From positions 124,001 through 188,000 of the forward strand of contig NZ_JBMSDV010000002.1 of NCBI RefSeq assembly GCF_049445855.1: a stretch of DNA of 64,000 nt, in the 5' to 3' direction. The position numbers and the translations under genes were made by a program. A model generated the notes under the pieces. The model was given only the letters and a program-made list of their open reading frames with translations, had not been told where the DNA came from and made no database searches. The stretch comes from JAGOCV01 sp049445855. GTDB lineage: Bacteria > Pseudomonadota > Gammaproteobacteria > Burkholderiales > Burkholderiaceae_C. This document shows positions 42,762-52,800 of this stretch, one piece after another (the stretch's first letter is position 1; the number at the start of each line of letters is the position of its first letter).

Positions 42762-43946
42762 TCAGATGGCCTGCAGCTTTGTCCACTTCGCGCCGTCGCG
42801 ATGGCTGCGGATCGCCGCCTCCACGAAGGCCATGCCGTCGATGCCGTCGTCCAGCCCGGGCATGTGGCCCTCAACGCCGTTTGCGCCGTCCGTGCCTTTC
42901 CGCCATGCCTGGGCGAAGTCCCGGTACAACTGCGCGAAGGCTTCCAGATAGCCCTCGGGGTGCCCGGCGGGAATGCGGCTCATGCCGGCGATCGCCGATG
43001 AGGCCGGTGCAAGGCCGCGACGCAGGCATTGCGCCGGTTCACCCTGGCGGGCGAACCGGAGTTCTTCAGGCCGTTCCTGATCGAAGTGCAGCGACGCCTG
43101 CGTGCCATACACGCGCAGCCGCAGCGCGTTGACCGCACCGCTTGCAACCTGGCTGGCCCATAGCATGCCGCGTGCGCCGCCTTCGTAGTGCAGCATGACC
43201 TGCACGTGGTCGTCCAGCGCGCGGCCTGCGACGAAGGTCGAGAGTTCGGCCGAGAGCTCCTGCACCTTCAGTCCCGAGACGTAGCGGGCGAGGTGATAAG
43301 CATGCGTGCCGATGTCGCCGAGCGCGCCAGCGGGCCCGGCCTGCGCGGGGTCGTTGCGCCACGCGGCCTGCTTGTTGCCCTGCTGTTCGATGGGCTGGCC
43401 CAGCCAGTCCTGCGCGTATTCCACCTGCACGATGCGGATGTCGCCGAGTTCTCCGGCCGCGATCATCTCGCGCGCCTGCCGCACCATGGGATAGCCGCTG
43501 TAGGTGTGTGTCAGCAGGAAATGGAGATTCCTTTCGCGGACCACCTGCGCGAGCTTTTGCGCATCGGCCAGCGAGGTTGCGATGGGCTTGTCGCAGATGA
43601 TGTGGATGCCCTGTTCGGCGAACGCGAGCGCCACCGGCACATGCAAGTGGTTCGGCGTGACGATGACCACCGCGTCGATACCGTCTTCACGCGTGGCTTC
43701 GGCGCGGGCCATTTCGCCGTAGTCGGCGTAACTGCGTTCGGGTGCGATGCGCAAGGCCGTCGCGCTGGCGTGCGCCTTGGCGGGGGTGGAAGAGAGCGCA
43801 CCGGCAACGAGCTCGAATTCGTCGTCCAGCCGCGCAGCGATGCGGTGTGCCGCGCCGATGAAGCTGCCTTCACCGCCGCCCACCATGCCCAGCCGGATGC
43901 GTCGCGACGTGTCTTTGTTTTTTGCGAAGCCGTTGCCTGCCATCAT
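42762..43946 (-). CDS. Gfo/Idh/MocA-family NAD(P)-dependent oxidoreductase
   Basis: A 394-residue sugar or polyol dehydrogenase. A nucleotide-binding Rossmann fold opens with RIRLGMVGGGEGSFIGAAHR, and the catalytic motif reads CDKPIATS (EKP-type, here DKP). HYEGGARGMLW and GHPEGYLEAFAQLYRDFA are further family segments. The first ATG (43946) overlaps the TGA of the isomerase gene (ATGATG). It is the last gene of a six-gene sugar operon with an isomerase, ABC transporter and ROK regulator. The substrate is unknown. Confidence 0.87.
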   Translation of the reverse strand: MMAGNGFAKNKDTSRRIRLGMVGGGEGSFIGAAHRIAARLDDEFELVAGALSSTPAKAHASATALRIAPERSYADYGEMARAEATREDGIDAVVIVTPNHLHVPVALAFAEQGIHIICDKPIATSLADAQKLAQVVRERNLHFLLTHTYSGYPMVRQAREMIAAGELGDIRIVQVEYAQDWLGQPIEQQGNKQAAWRNDPAQAGPAGALGDIGTHAYHLARYVSGLKVQELSAELSTFVAGRALDDHVQVMLHYEGGARGMLWASQVASGAVNALRLRVYGTQASLHFDQERPEELRFARQGEPAQCLRRGLAPASSAIAGMSRIPAGHPEGYLEAFAQLYRDFAQAWRKGTDGANGVEGHMPGLDDGIDGMAFVEAAIRSHRDGAKWTKLQAI

Positions 43947-45007
43947 TTCTCTTTCGACAGCCCGAGCAGGTTCGACAGCGTCGCCGGATCTCCCGCACTC
44001 GCTGCGAAATCGTCGAACGCACGGTCGGCCACGCGGATGATGTGGTCGCGGATGAAGGCCGCGCCTTCGCGCGCACCGTCTTCCGGATGCTTGATGCAGC
44101 ATTCCCATTCGAGCACGGCCCAACCCGGGTAGTCGTACTGCGCCATCTTCGAGAAGATCGAGCGGAAGTCCACCTGGCCGTCACCCAGCGAACGGAAGCG
44201 GCCCGCGCGGTCGATCCAGTTGGCAAAGCCGCCATACACGCCTTGCCGGCCGTTGGGACGGAACTCGGCGTCCTTCACGTGGAAGGCGCGGATGCGTTCG
44301 TGGTAGATGTCCATGAACTCGAGGTAGTCGAGCTGCTGCAGCACGAAGTGGCTCGGGTCGTACAGGATGTTCGCGCGCGGATGCTGGTCCACGGCATCGA
44401 GGAAGCGCTCGAAGGTCACGCCGTCGTGCAGGTCTTCACCCGGGTGCAGTTCGTAGCAGACGTCCACGCCTGCATCGTCGAATGCGTCGAGCACCGGCTT
44501 CCAGCGCTTTGCCAATTCGGCGAACGCGGCATCGACCAGTCCCGCCGGGCGCTGCGGCCACGGGTAGAGGTATGGCCATGCCAGTGCGCCCGAGAAGCTG
44601 GCATGCGCCTTCAGGCCCAGACGCTTCGACGCCTTCGCGGCGAGCTTCAGTTGCGACTCTGCCCACATCGTGCGCTCGGCCGGCTTGCCGTGCAATGCCT
44701 TCGGCGCGAACGCGTCGAACTGCAGGTCGTACGCGGGGTGCACCGCGAGCAACTGACCTTGCAGGTGTGTCGAAAGTTCGGTCACTTCCAGGCCGTGCTG
44801 CGCGAGGCGGCCCTTGATGTCGTCGCAATATGTGTCGCTCGTGGCGGCTTTGTCGAGATCGAAGATCGCCGGGTCCGACGTGGGGATTTGCACCCCCTTG
44901 TAGCCCAGCGAAGCGGCCCAGCCCGCCAATCCGTCGAGCGTGTCGAACGGTGCGGACGGGCCGATGAACTGGGCCAGGAAAATCCCCGGTCCCTGGATGG
45001 TTCTCAT
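43943..45007 (-). CDS. Sugar phosphate isomerase/epimerase (AP endonuclease 2-like TIM barrel)
   Basis: A 354-residue TIM-barrel protein. Metal-ligand motifs typical of the xylose isomerase-like family are seen: LGYKGVQIPTSDP, CYELHPGEDLHDG, LYDPSHFVLQQLDY, HVKDAEFRPNG and AVLEWECCI. These supply glutamate, aspartate and histidine ligands. Position between the binding-protein gene and the dehydrogenase suggests it isomerises the imported sugar. It overlaps the dehydrogenase at its 3' end. Confidence 0.85.
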   Translation of the reverse strand: MRTIQGPGIFLAQFIGPSAPFDTLDGLAGWAASLGYKGVQIPTSDPAIFDLDKAATSDTYCDDIKGRLAQHGLEVTELSTHLQGQLLAVHPAYDLQFDAFAPKALHGKPAERTMWAESQLKLAAKASKRLGLKAHASFSGALAWPYLYPWPQRPAGLVDAAFAELAKRWKPVLDAFDDAGVDVCYELHPGEDLHDGVTFERFLDAVDQHPRANILYDPSHFVLQQLDYLEFMDIYHERIRAFHVKDAEFRPNGRQGVYGGFANWIDRAGRFRSLGDGQVDFRSIFSKMAQYDYPGWAVLEWECCIKHPEDGAREGAAFIRDHIIRVADRAFDDFAASAGDPATLSNLLGLSKEK

Positions 45008-45049
45008 GAGGGTTCTCCTGGCGTTTCTTTCACATGTGCACCGTCGCGA

Positions 45050-46012
45050 TCAGAACGGCGAATCCGGGTAGTAGAAGTTCTTCGCGGTGTCCTTGGTGAT
45101 CAGCACCGACGGGACAATGGTCGTGGCAGGCAGCTTTTCACCCTTGGCACGTGCGAGCGCGGTCATCTTGATCGCGTCGTACAGGAACTTCGGCGAGTAG
45201 GACACATTGGCCTGGATCAGCGGGTTGCTGCCGTCCATCAGCGTCTTGATCATCGACTTCGCGCCGGCGCCGCCGAACACGATCTTGATGTCGGTGCGCT
45301 TGGCCTGTTCGATGGCCTTGAGCACGCCGAAGGCCATGTCGTCGTCCGCCGCCCACACGGCGTCGATCTGCTTGAAGCGCGTCAGGAAGTCCTGCGTGAC
45401 CTTGAACGCGTCGTCGCGGTTCCAGTTGCCGTGCTTGGCGTCCAGCAGCTTGATGCCGGGTGACTTGTCGATCACGGCCTTGAAGGCATCCATGCGCTCG
45501 TTGTCGATGGTGGTCGGGATGCCGCGCAGCGCGACGATGTTGCCCTTGCCGTTCAGCGCCTTCACCAGGTACTCGGCCGGAATGCGGCCGAAGGCAGTGT
45601 TGTCGCCGGAGACGTAGGCGTCCTGCGCGCTGGTGTCCGTCAGGCCGCGGTCGACCACCGTCACGTACACGCCCTTGGCCTTGACCTGCGCGACCGGCTT
45701 GGTCAGCGCTGCCGATTCGAAAGGCAGCACGACGAGCGAGTCGATCTTGGTGGCAGTCACCAGATCCTGCAGCTGGTTGGCCTGTTCGGGCGCGCCGCTG
45801 CTGGTCTTGATGGTGACCTTGATGTTCGGGTTGGACTTTTCCAGTTCCTTCTTCGCTTCGTTGGCCCAGTACACCAGGCCGGCGGCGAAGCTGTGCGTGG
45901 CGGCCGGGATGGCGACGCCGAGGTTCACCTTGTTCTGTGCCATCGCCGGGCTTGCGAAAGCAGCGGCTGCCAGCGCGATGGCGGTCAGCAGGTGGGTACG
46001 TCTTGTGTTCAT
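45050..46012 (-). CDS. Sugar ABC transporter periplasmic substrate-binding protein
   Basis: A 320-residue type I periplasmic binding protein of the ribose/galactose group. A signal peptide (LLTAIALAAAAFASPAMAQ) is cleaved near residue 25. IPAATHSFAAGLVYWANEAKKEL and DLVTATKIDSLVVLPFE are family segments. It captures a sugar or polyol for the permease and ATPase at 46073-48545. The ligand cannot be identified from sequence alone. The gap of 60 bases to the permease is typical. Confidence 0.9.
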   Translation of the reverse strand: MNTRRTHLLTAIALAAAAFASPAMAQNKVNLGVAIPAATHSFAAGLVYWANEAKKELEKSNPNIKVTIKTSSGAPEQANQLQDLVTATKIDSLVVLPFESAALTKPVAQVKAKGVYVTVVDRGLTDTSAQDAYVSGDNTAFGRIPAEYLVKALNGKGNIVALRGIPTTIDNERMDAFKAVIDKSPGIKLLDAKHGNWNRDDAFKVTQDFLTRFKQIDAVWAADDDMAFGVLKAIEQAKRTDIKIVFGGAGAKSMIKTLMDGSNPLIQANVSYSPKFLYDAIKMTALARAKGEKLPATTIVPSVLITKDTAKNFYYPDSPF

Positions 46013-46072
46013 CTCTCTTGTCTCCTTGGTTGGTGGTGGTGAAAAACTACGGAAAGCACGCTCTGCGAAAAC

Positions 46073-47029
46073 TCAGTTGCGCCGCCGCTGCATGAACGCG
46101 ACGGCGATGATCACGAAGCCCTGCACCGCCGCATTCAGGTACACACTGATGATGCTGGTGAGGTTCAGGATGTTGCTGATGACCGAAAGCAGCACCGCAC
46201 CGATCACGGTGCCGCTGATGCTGCCCGCACCGCCGCGCAGCGCTGTACCGCCGACGATCACGGCGGCGATGGCTTCCAGCTCCCAAAGCAAGCCCGTGGA
46301 AGGCGATGCCGAGCCCAGACGCGGCACGTACAGCAGCGTGGCGATGCCCACGCACACGCCGAGCAGCGTGTAGGTCAGCACCTTGATGCGGTCCACGTCC
46401 ACGGCGGCATAGCGCGCCACCTGTTCGTTGGAGCCGATGGCCTGCACGTAGCGGCCATAGGTCGTGCGGTTGAGCAGCAGGCCGCCCGCGACTGCGACTG
46501 CGGCGAACACCCATACCGGAATCGGGATGCCCAGCAGGCTGCCGTAGTACACCGGGCCGTACACGTCGGAGAGTTCGTTCTCCAGCGTGATCGCACCGCC
46601 GTTGGCGAAGTAGGTGAGGTACGCACGGAAGATGCCGAGCGTGCCCAGCGTGACGATGAAAGGCTCGATGCGTCCGCGTGTGATGAGCAGGCCGTGTGCG
46701 AGCCCGAACAGCGCACCCAGCACCACCGCGCATACCATGCCGACCACAACCAGCATGGCCGGAGGCCAGCCCAGCGGCAGCAGCTTGTTCATGAGCAGGA
46801 TGGTCACGCCCGCGATCAGCGCCGCCATGGAGCCGACCGACAGGTCGATGCCACCCGAGATGATGACGAAGCACATGCCCACGGCGATGATGCCGATGAA
46901 GGCCGTGCGCGTGAGCACGTTCATCGCGTTGTCCATGGTCGCGAACTCGCTGTTGAGCAATGTGCCGGCGACGCACAGCACCACGAGGCCGAGCACCGGT
47001 CCGAGCGAATGCAGATTCAGCTTCTTCAT
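46073..47029 (-). CDS. Sugar ABC transporter permease (RbsC-like)
   Basis: A permease of 318 residues from the ATG at 47029, with eight to ten membrane helices. GGIDLSVGSMAALIAGVT, IGSNEQVARYAAVDVDRIKVLTY and GGTALRGGAGSISGTVIGA are signature loops of the RbsC branch. A longer start at 47080 lies inside the ATPase gene, lacks a ribosome binding site and is therefore less likely; the shorter start has TGAGG upstream. It lies 10 bases after the ATPase stop, forming an ABC importer with it. Confidence 0.88.
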   Translation of the reverse strand: MKKLNLHSLGPVLGLVVLCVAGTLLNSEFATMDNAMNVLTRTAFIGIIAVGMCFVIISGGIDLSVGSMAALIAGVTILLMNKLLPLGWPPAMLVVVGMVCAVVLGALFGLAHGLLITRGRIEPFIVTLGTLGIFRAYLTYFANGGAITLENELSDVYGPVYYGSLLGIPIPVWVFAAVAVAGGLLLNRTTYGRYVQAIGSNEQVARYAAVDVDRIKVLTYTLLGVCVGIATLLYVPRLGSASPSTGLLWELEAIAAVIVGGTALRGGAGSISGTVIGAVLLSVISNILNLTSIISVYLNAAVQGFVIIAVAFMQRRRN

Positions 47030-47039
47030 GAGGCTGGCC

Positions 47040-48545
47040 TCAGCGGGTTCCTGTGGCATGGGCGATGAGTTCCTCTTCATTCAGTAGTCCGGCCGGCAGC
47101 ATGGCCCGCAGCTGGCCGCCACGCATGACGGCGACCTTGTGGCAGATGCCGATGAGTTCCATCAGCTCGGACGAGATCACGACGACCGCCTTGCCTTCAT
47201 CGGTGAGCCGGCGGATCAGCAGGTAGATGTCGCGCTTGGCGCCGATGTCCACGCCGCGCGTGGGTTCGTCCAGCACCACCACCTGGGGTTGCGGGTGAAG
47301 CACCCGCGCGAGGGCGAGCTTCTGCTGGTTGCCGCCGGAAAGCGCGGACGCGGGTACGTCGAGCGAGCCGGTGCGGATGCCGAATTCCTTCACTGCGGCA
47401 TCGAGCGCTGCTGCTTCGCTGGCCGGGCTCAACCAAGGGTTCGCGTGGCGCTTCAGGTCCATCAGCGTGAGGTTGTCGCGCAGGCCGAAGCGCACGTGCA
47501 GGCCGCGGCCCTTGCGGTCTTCGCTCAGGTACGTCAGGCCTGCGTCCGCGGCCTCACGCGGCGAACGTGGTGCGATGGCACGGCCCGCAATTTGCATTGA
47601 CTGCACTGTGCGTGCGCGCAGGCCCAGCAGGCCTTCGAAAAGTTCGGTGCGGCCCGCGCCGACCAGACCGGCAAAGCCCAGCACCTCGCCGGCGCGCACG
47701 TCGAAGCTCACACCCTCGGCCCACCCGGGCACGCTCAGGTCGCGTACCGACAGCAGCACGGGCGCGTCGGCCGGAACTTCGTTGCGTGGAGGGTAGAGGT
47801 CGGCCAGTTCGCGCCCGACCATCAGATTGGCCATCTGCGCACGGGTGAGTTCGGCCGTGGGGCGCTGCGCCACGAGACGTCCGTCGCGCATGACGACGAC
47901 TTCACGTGTCACGCGCTCCACCTCGTCGAGCTTGTGCGAGATGTAGACGATGGTCACGCCTTCGGACTGCAGCTTCGCCATCAGTTCGAACAGCCGGTTC
48001 GTCTCGCCCGGCGTCAGCGTGGCGGTGGGTTCGTCCATCACCAGCACGCGGGCCTTGCGGGACAGCGCCTTGGCGATCTCCACCAGCTGGCGCTCGGCCA
48101 CGATGAGATCGCGCACGCGCGTGTCCGGGTCGGCCTTGAGCCCCACGTCATCCATGACGGCGCGGGCTGCGGCACGCATCTCGTCTTCAGCCAACCAGAT
48201 GCCGCGCCGCTTCTCGTGACCCAGGAAGATGTTCTGCGCGATCGTCAGGTCTTCGGCCAGGTTGAATTCCTGATGGATCAGCACGATGCCCTCGGCTTCG
48301 GCTGCGCGCGGCCCGTCGAACGCCACGGCGCGGTCATTCACGCGGATCTCGCCGGCCGACGGTGATTCGTAGCCCGACAGGATTTTCATCAGCGTGGACT
48401 TGCCTGCGCCGTTCTCACCGAGCAGGCCGTACACGTGGCCCGGCTCCAGCATCAGACTGACGCCATGCAGCACCTGCACAGGGCCGAAGCTCTTGTCGAT
48501 GCCGACGAGCTCGACGCGCACGCTCGTGTTTGATGCGCCCGTCAT
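47040..48545 (-). CDS. Sugar ABC transporter ATPase with two nucleotide-binding domains (RbsA-like)
   Basis: A 501-residue double ATPase. The first domain has Walker A GENGAGKS, the query loop Q in LIHQEF, signature LIVAERQLVEIAKAL, and Walker B VLVMDEPTA. The second has a degenerate Walker A GLVGAGRTE but an intact signature LSGGNQQKLALARVL, which is normal for sugar importers. ATG 48545 overlaps the ROK stop by ATGA, and the long frame to 49349 is shadow of the ROK gene. Confidence 0.93.
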   Translation of the reverse strand: MTGASNTSVRVELVGIDKSFGPVQVLHGVSLMLEPGHVYGLLGENGAGKSTLMKILSGYESPSAGEIRVNDRAVAFDGPRAAEAEGIVLIHQEFNLAEDLTIAQNIFLGHEKRRGIWLAEDEMRAAARAVMDDVGLKADPDTRVRDLIVAERQLVEIAKALSRKARVLVMDEPTATLTPGETNRLFELMAKLQSEGVTIVYISHKLDEVERVTREVVVMRDGRLVAQRPTAELTRAQMANLMVGRELADLYPPRNEVPADAPVLLSVRDLSVPGWAEGVSFDVRAGEVLGFAGLVGAGRTELFEGLLGLRARTVQSMQIAGRAIAPRSPREAADAGLTYLSEDRKGRGLHVRFGLRDNLTLMDLKRHANPWLSPASEAAALDAAVKEFGIRTGSLDVPASALSGGNQQKLALARVLHPQPQVVVLDEPTRGVDIGAKRDIYLLIRRLTDEGKAVVVISSELMELIGICHKVAVMRGGQLRAMLPAGLLNEEELIAHATGTR

Positions 48546-49738
48546 GCCGCCTCCGCCTGCCGCAGGCTTTCCTGCATGGCGAGCACGCCCGCGCCGATCA
48601 GGCCTGCGCGGTCGCCCAGAGGCGTGTACTGGATGTCGAGATGGCGCGTGGAAAGCGCCAGCGACCGCTGGTATACGCTCTGCCGCACCGCAGCAAGGAA
48701 CAGGGGCCCCACGCGCGACACGCCGCCGCCGATGAACACATGCGACGGGTTGAAGAAGTTGACGACTGACGCGAGCATCTGCCCCACGAGCGCCCCCGAA
48801 CGCTGGATCACCTGGTTCGCGGCCATGTCGCCGGCCCGGCTGGCCTCTGCCACATCCTGCAGGCGCAGCGTGCCGCGCTCGGCCAGCATGCGGGCGAGCA
48901 TGTCGCTCTGGCCAGCGCGTGCAGCTTCGGTGGCCATGGCGGCGATGGCCGGGCCGGCGGCCAGCGTCTCGACGCAGCCGAAATTGCCGCAATGACAGCG
49001 CGGGCCGTCCGGCACCACGCAGATATGGCCGACGTCGCCGGCCGAACCGTTGGCCCCGCGGTAGACCTGCCCATGGCAGACGATGCCGCAGCCGATGCCG
49101 GTGCCGACCTTCACCACCAGGAAGTTCTGCAGGCTGCGCTGCATGCGCCAGAGTTCGCCCAGCGCCATCACGTTCACGTCGTTGTCCACGAAGACCGGCG
49201 CGGAGAAGTCGGTGCCGATGTCGTCGCGGATCGAATAAGCGTCCCACTGCGGCATGAGTGGCGGGTTGACCAGTTGCCCGCTGTCGAAGTCCACCGGGCC
49301 GGGCAGGCCGATGCCGATGGCAATGACCTGCTTGGGCCCCATCCGGCATTGGGCGAGAAGCTCGTGCATGAGTGTGCGGATGCGCGAGAGCACCGGGCCG
49401 GGACCGTCGCGCACGTCGGCCGGTTCGCTGTGGTGGGCGAGCACGGCAAGGTCGGGGCTGAGGATGCCGACTTCGAGGCCGGTGGCGCCGACCGCCACGC
49501 CGATCAGCACCCCCAGGCTGCGGGAGAGGCGGAGGACTTCGGCGCGGCGTCCGCCTGTGGGCACCTGCTGGCCGGATTCTTCCAGCAGGCCCTGGTCGAG
49601 GAGTTCGGCGACGGCTGCATTGGCGCGGCTCTTGGAGAACGATGACGCCGTCGCGAGCGCGTCACGCGAAATGCCGCTGGCCCAGAACACGTGGTCCAGG
49701 ATGGCCTTTTCGCCGGTGCGAAGCCCCTTCCAGTTCAA
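48542..49738 (-). CDS. ROK-family transcriptional repressor of the sugar operon
   Basis: A 398-residue protein. A winged helix-turn-helix (GISRDALATASSFSKSRANA) is followed by a ROK sugar-kinase-like domain with the zinc motif CHCGNFGCVE and GIGLPGPVDF. ROK repressors bind DNA until a sugar releases them. The translation starts at TTG 49738, preceded by GGAGA, because no ATG lies near the HTH start. It overlaps the ATPase gene by ATGA, so regulator and transporter form one operon. A palindrome at 49823-49837 upstream is a candidate operator. Confidence 0.85.
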   Translation of the reverse strand: MNWKGLRTGEKAILDHVFWASGISRDALATASSFSKSRANAAVAELLDQGLLEESGQQVPTGGRRAEVLRLSRSLGVLIGVAVGATGLEVGILSPDLAVLAHHSEPADVRDGPGPVLSRIRTLMHELLAQCRMGPKQVIAIGIGLPGPVDFDSGQLVNPPLMPQWDAYSIRDDIGTDFSAPVFVDNDVNVMALGELWRMQRSLQNFLVVKVGTGIGCGIVCHGQVYRGANGSAGDVGHICVVPDGPRCHCGNFGCVETLAAGPAIAAMATEAARAGQSDMLARMLAERGTLRLQDVAEASRAGDMAANQVIQRSGALVGQMLASVVNFFNPSHVFIGGGVSRVGPLFLAAVRQSVYQRSLALSTRHLDIQYTPLGDRAGLIGAGVLAMQESLRQAEAA

Positions 49739-49822
49739 GTCTTGTCTCCAGTGCCGTGCCGTCGAGTTGCGGCAGTCGGGCCATCGTATCGGGCTGAGTT
49801 CGACCCGACAAGATCAAAAATA

Positions 49823-49837
49823 GACCCAAAACGGGTC
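49823..49837. promoter_or_regulatory. Candidate ROK operator
   Basis: GACCCAAAACGGGTC is a palindrome with five-base arms GACCC and GGGTC around AAAAC, in the 146-base gap between the ROK repressor operon and mfd, 85 bases upstream of the ROK TTG. It could bind the ROK protein or control the divergent sugar operon. Evidence is location and symmetry only. The flanking TTCGACCCGAC near 49799 may be a half site. Confidence 0.45.
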
Positions 49838-49884
49838 CATGTTTGACTGGAGTTCGGTTCAAGAGGCGTCGAGGCGCGCCGCGC

Positions 49885-52800
49885 TCAGGCCTCGACCGCC
49901 TTCGGCTGGCCAAGACTGCGCAGCACGTCGCGCACCATCTGCGCGCGGTCCTTCGGCTCTTTCAGTTCGCGTTCGATGCGCAGCTTCTCGTTGCCCGCCA
50001 GCTTGATGTGCCGGTTCTTCTGCACGAGGTCGATGATGCGCATCGAATCGATCGGCGGGTTGGGCCGGAAGGTGATGTTCGTCACGCCCGGCGCGGCATC
50101 GACCTTCACCACGCCGTACGGCCGCGCCAGCACGCGCAGGCGGTGTACGTCGATCAGCGTCTGCGCCTGCTGGGGCAGCTTGCCGAAGCGGTCGACGATT
50201 TCTTCGAGCAGCGAGTCGATCTGGTCGGCGTTCTTGGCCGTCGCGAGCTTCTTGTAGAACGACAGGCGCAGGTGCACGTCCCCGCAGTAGTCGTCCGGCA
50301 GCAGGGCGGGTGCGTGCAGGTTGATGTCCGTGGTGACGGAAAGCGGCGAGAGCAGGTCGGGCTCCTTGCCGGCCTTGAGCGAGGCGACTGCTTCGGACAG
50401 CATCTCGTTGTAGAGCTGAAAGCCGACTTCCAGCATGTTGCCGCTCTGGTTCTCGCCGAGCACTTCGCCTGCGCCGCGGATCTCCAGGTCGTGCATCGCG
50501 AGATAGAAGCCCGATCCGAGCTCTTCCATCTGCTGGATGGCGTCGAGCCGCTGCGCGGCCTGCTTGGTGAGGCCTTCGGTGTCCGGCACCATCAGATACG
50601 CATAGGCCTGGTGATGGCTGCGGCCGACGCGGCCGCGCAACTGGTGCAACTGCGCCAGGCCGAACTTGTCGGCGCGGCTGATGACGATGGTGTTGGCCGT
50701 CGGCACGTCGATGCCGGTCTCGATGATGGTCGAGCACAGCAGCAGGTTGTAGCGCTGGGCGACGAAGTCGCGCATCACGCGTTCGAGGTCGCGCTCGGGC
50801 ATCTGGCCGTGGGCGACCGCGATGCGTGCTTCGGGAAGGATTTCTTCCAGCTTGGCGCGGCGGTTCTCGATCGTCTCCACCTCGTTGTGCAGGAAGTAGA
50901 CCTGCCCGCCGCGCTTCAATTCGCGCAGCACCGCTTCGCGGATGACGCCATGCCCCTCGTTGCGCACGAAGGTCTTGATGGCCAGACGCCGCTGCGGTGC
51001 GGTCGCGATGACCGACAGGTCACGCAGACCTTCGAGCGCCATGCCCAGCGTGCGCGGGATCGGCGTGGCGGTGAGCGTGAGCACGTCCACCTCGGCGCGC
51101 AGTGCCTTCATCGCCTCCTTGTGGCGCACGCCGAAGCGGTGCTCCTCGTCGATGATGAGCAGGCCCAGGTCCTTGAACTTGGTCGATTCCGAGAGCAGCT
51201 TGTGCGTGCCGACGACGATGTCCACGCTGCCGTCGCCGATGCCCTTGATGGCGGTCGTGATCTCCTTGCCCGAGCGGAAGCGCGAAACCTCGGCCACCTT
51301 GACCGGCCACTTGCTGAAGCGGTCCACCAGTGTCTGGTAGTGCTGCTCGGCCAGCAGCGTGGTCGGCGCAAGGAAGGCGACCTGTCTGCCGCCGGTGACC
51401 GCGACGAACGCTGCGCGCAGGGCAACTTCGGTCTTGCCGAAGCCCACGTCGCCGCAGACGAGGCGATCCATGGGGCGCGGGCTGATCATGTCCTGGATGA
51501 CGGCGTGGATCGCCGCGCGCTGGTCGGCCGTCTCTTCGAAGCCGAAGTCGTTGGCGAAGGTCTCGTAGTCCTGCGGCGAGAAGCGGAAGGCATGGCCTTC
51601 GCGCGCAGCGCGGCGGGCGTAGATGTTGAGCAGCTCGGCGGCGGTGTCGCGCACCTGCTCGGCGGCGCGGCGCTTGGCTTTTTCCCACTGGCCCGAGCCG
51701 AGCTTGTGCAGCGGCGCTTCGTCGGCGCTGACGCCGGTGTAGCGGCTGATCAGGTGCAACTGGCTCACCGGCACGTAGAGCGTGGCCTTGTCGGCGTATT
51801 CGAGATGCAGGAACTCCGAGCTGCCTTGGCCGAGGTCCATGTTGATCAGGCCCTTGTAGCGGCCGATGCCGTGCGCGGAATGGACCACCGGGTCGCCCAC
51901 GTTGAGCTCGCTCAGGTCCTTGATCAATGCATCGACGTCGCTGACCTGTTCCTGCTTCTTGCGGCGGCGCGTGGTGGCGCTGGTTGCGAAGAGCTCGGTT
52001 TCCGTGACGAAGTCCAGGCCTTCCTCGAGCCAGCTGAAACCGACCGCGAGGCCGGACGTGGCGATGCCGATCTTCTCGTCGGCTGCCTGCCGGAATTCTT
52101 CGAGCGAGTCGAAGGCCGGCGGGCTCACACCGCCCGCGCGCAGGAAGTCGAGCAGGCTCTCGCGCCGGCCATCGCTTTCGGCCAGCAGCAGCACGCGATG
52201 TGCGGTGTTGCGGATGTGGGCAGCCAGGCGCGCCAGGGGTTCGTCGGCACCGCGCACGACAGAGAGGCTGTCCAGCTTCTGGAAATGCGCGTTGTCCGCC
52301 ACGTCCTGCAGGGCAGGGCGGATGGAGAGTTGCGCATGCGCGTTCGCGCGTTCGTAGAACGACTCGCTGCTGAGGAACAGCGCGTCGGGCGGTAGCACGG
52401 GACGTTCCGGGTCGCCCTGCACCAGGCGATAGCGGTCGCGCGTGTCCTGCCAGAAATGCTGGAAAGCAGCTTCGAGGTCGCCGTGCAGCACCACCGTCGC
52501 GTCCGCGCCGAGGTAGTCGAACACCGTGGCCGTGTCCTCGAAGAACAGCGGCAGGTAGTACTCGATGCCGGCAGTCGCCACGCCGTTGCCCATGTCCTTG
52601 TAGATGCGGCTGCGCGTCGGGTCGCCTTCGAGCAGTTCGCGCCAGCGGTTGCGAAAGCGCGCGCGCGCCGCATCGTCCATGGGGAATTCGCGGCCGGGCA
52701 GCAGTCGCACTTCGGGCACCGGATACAGGCTGCGCTGGCTGTCGGGGTCGAAGGTGCGGATGGAGTCGATCTCGTCGTCGAACAGGTCGACGCGGTAGGG

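Noticed and set aside
47030..47080. The permease start at 47080
   Set aside because: It lies inside the ATPase gene with no ribosome binding site; the start at 47029 has one.
48546..49349. N-terminal extension of the sugar ABC ATPase to 49349
   Set aside because: This part lies entirely within the ROK gene in another frame; the ATPase starts at 48545 with ATGA overlap.
49843..52395. An 850-codon plus-strand frame opposite mfd
   Set aside because: It is the shadow of a 1152-residue conserved gene and has no domain.
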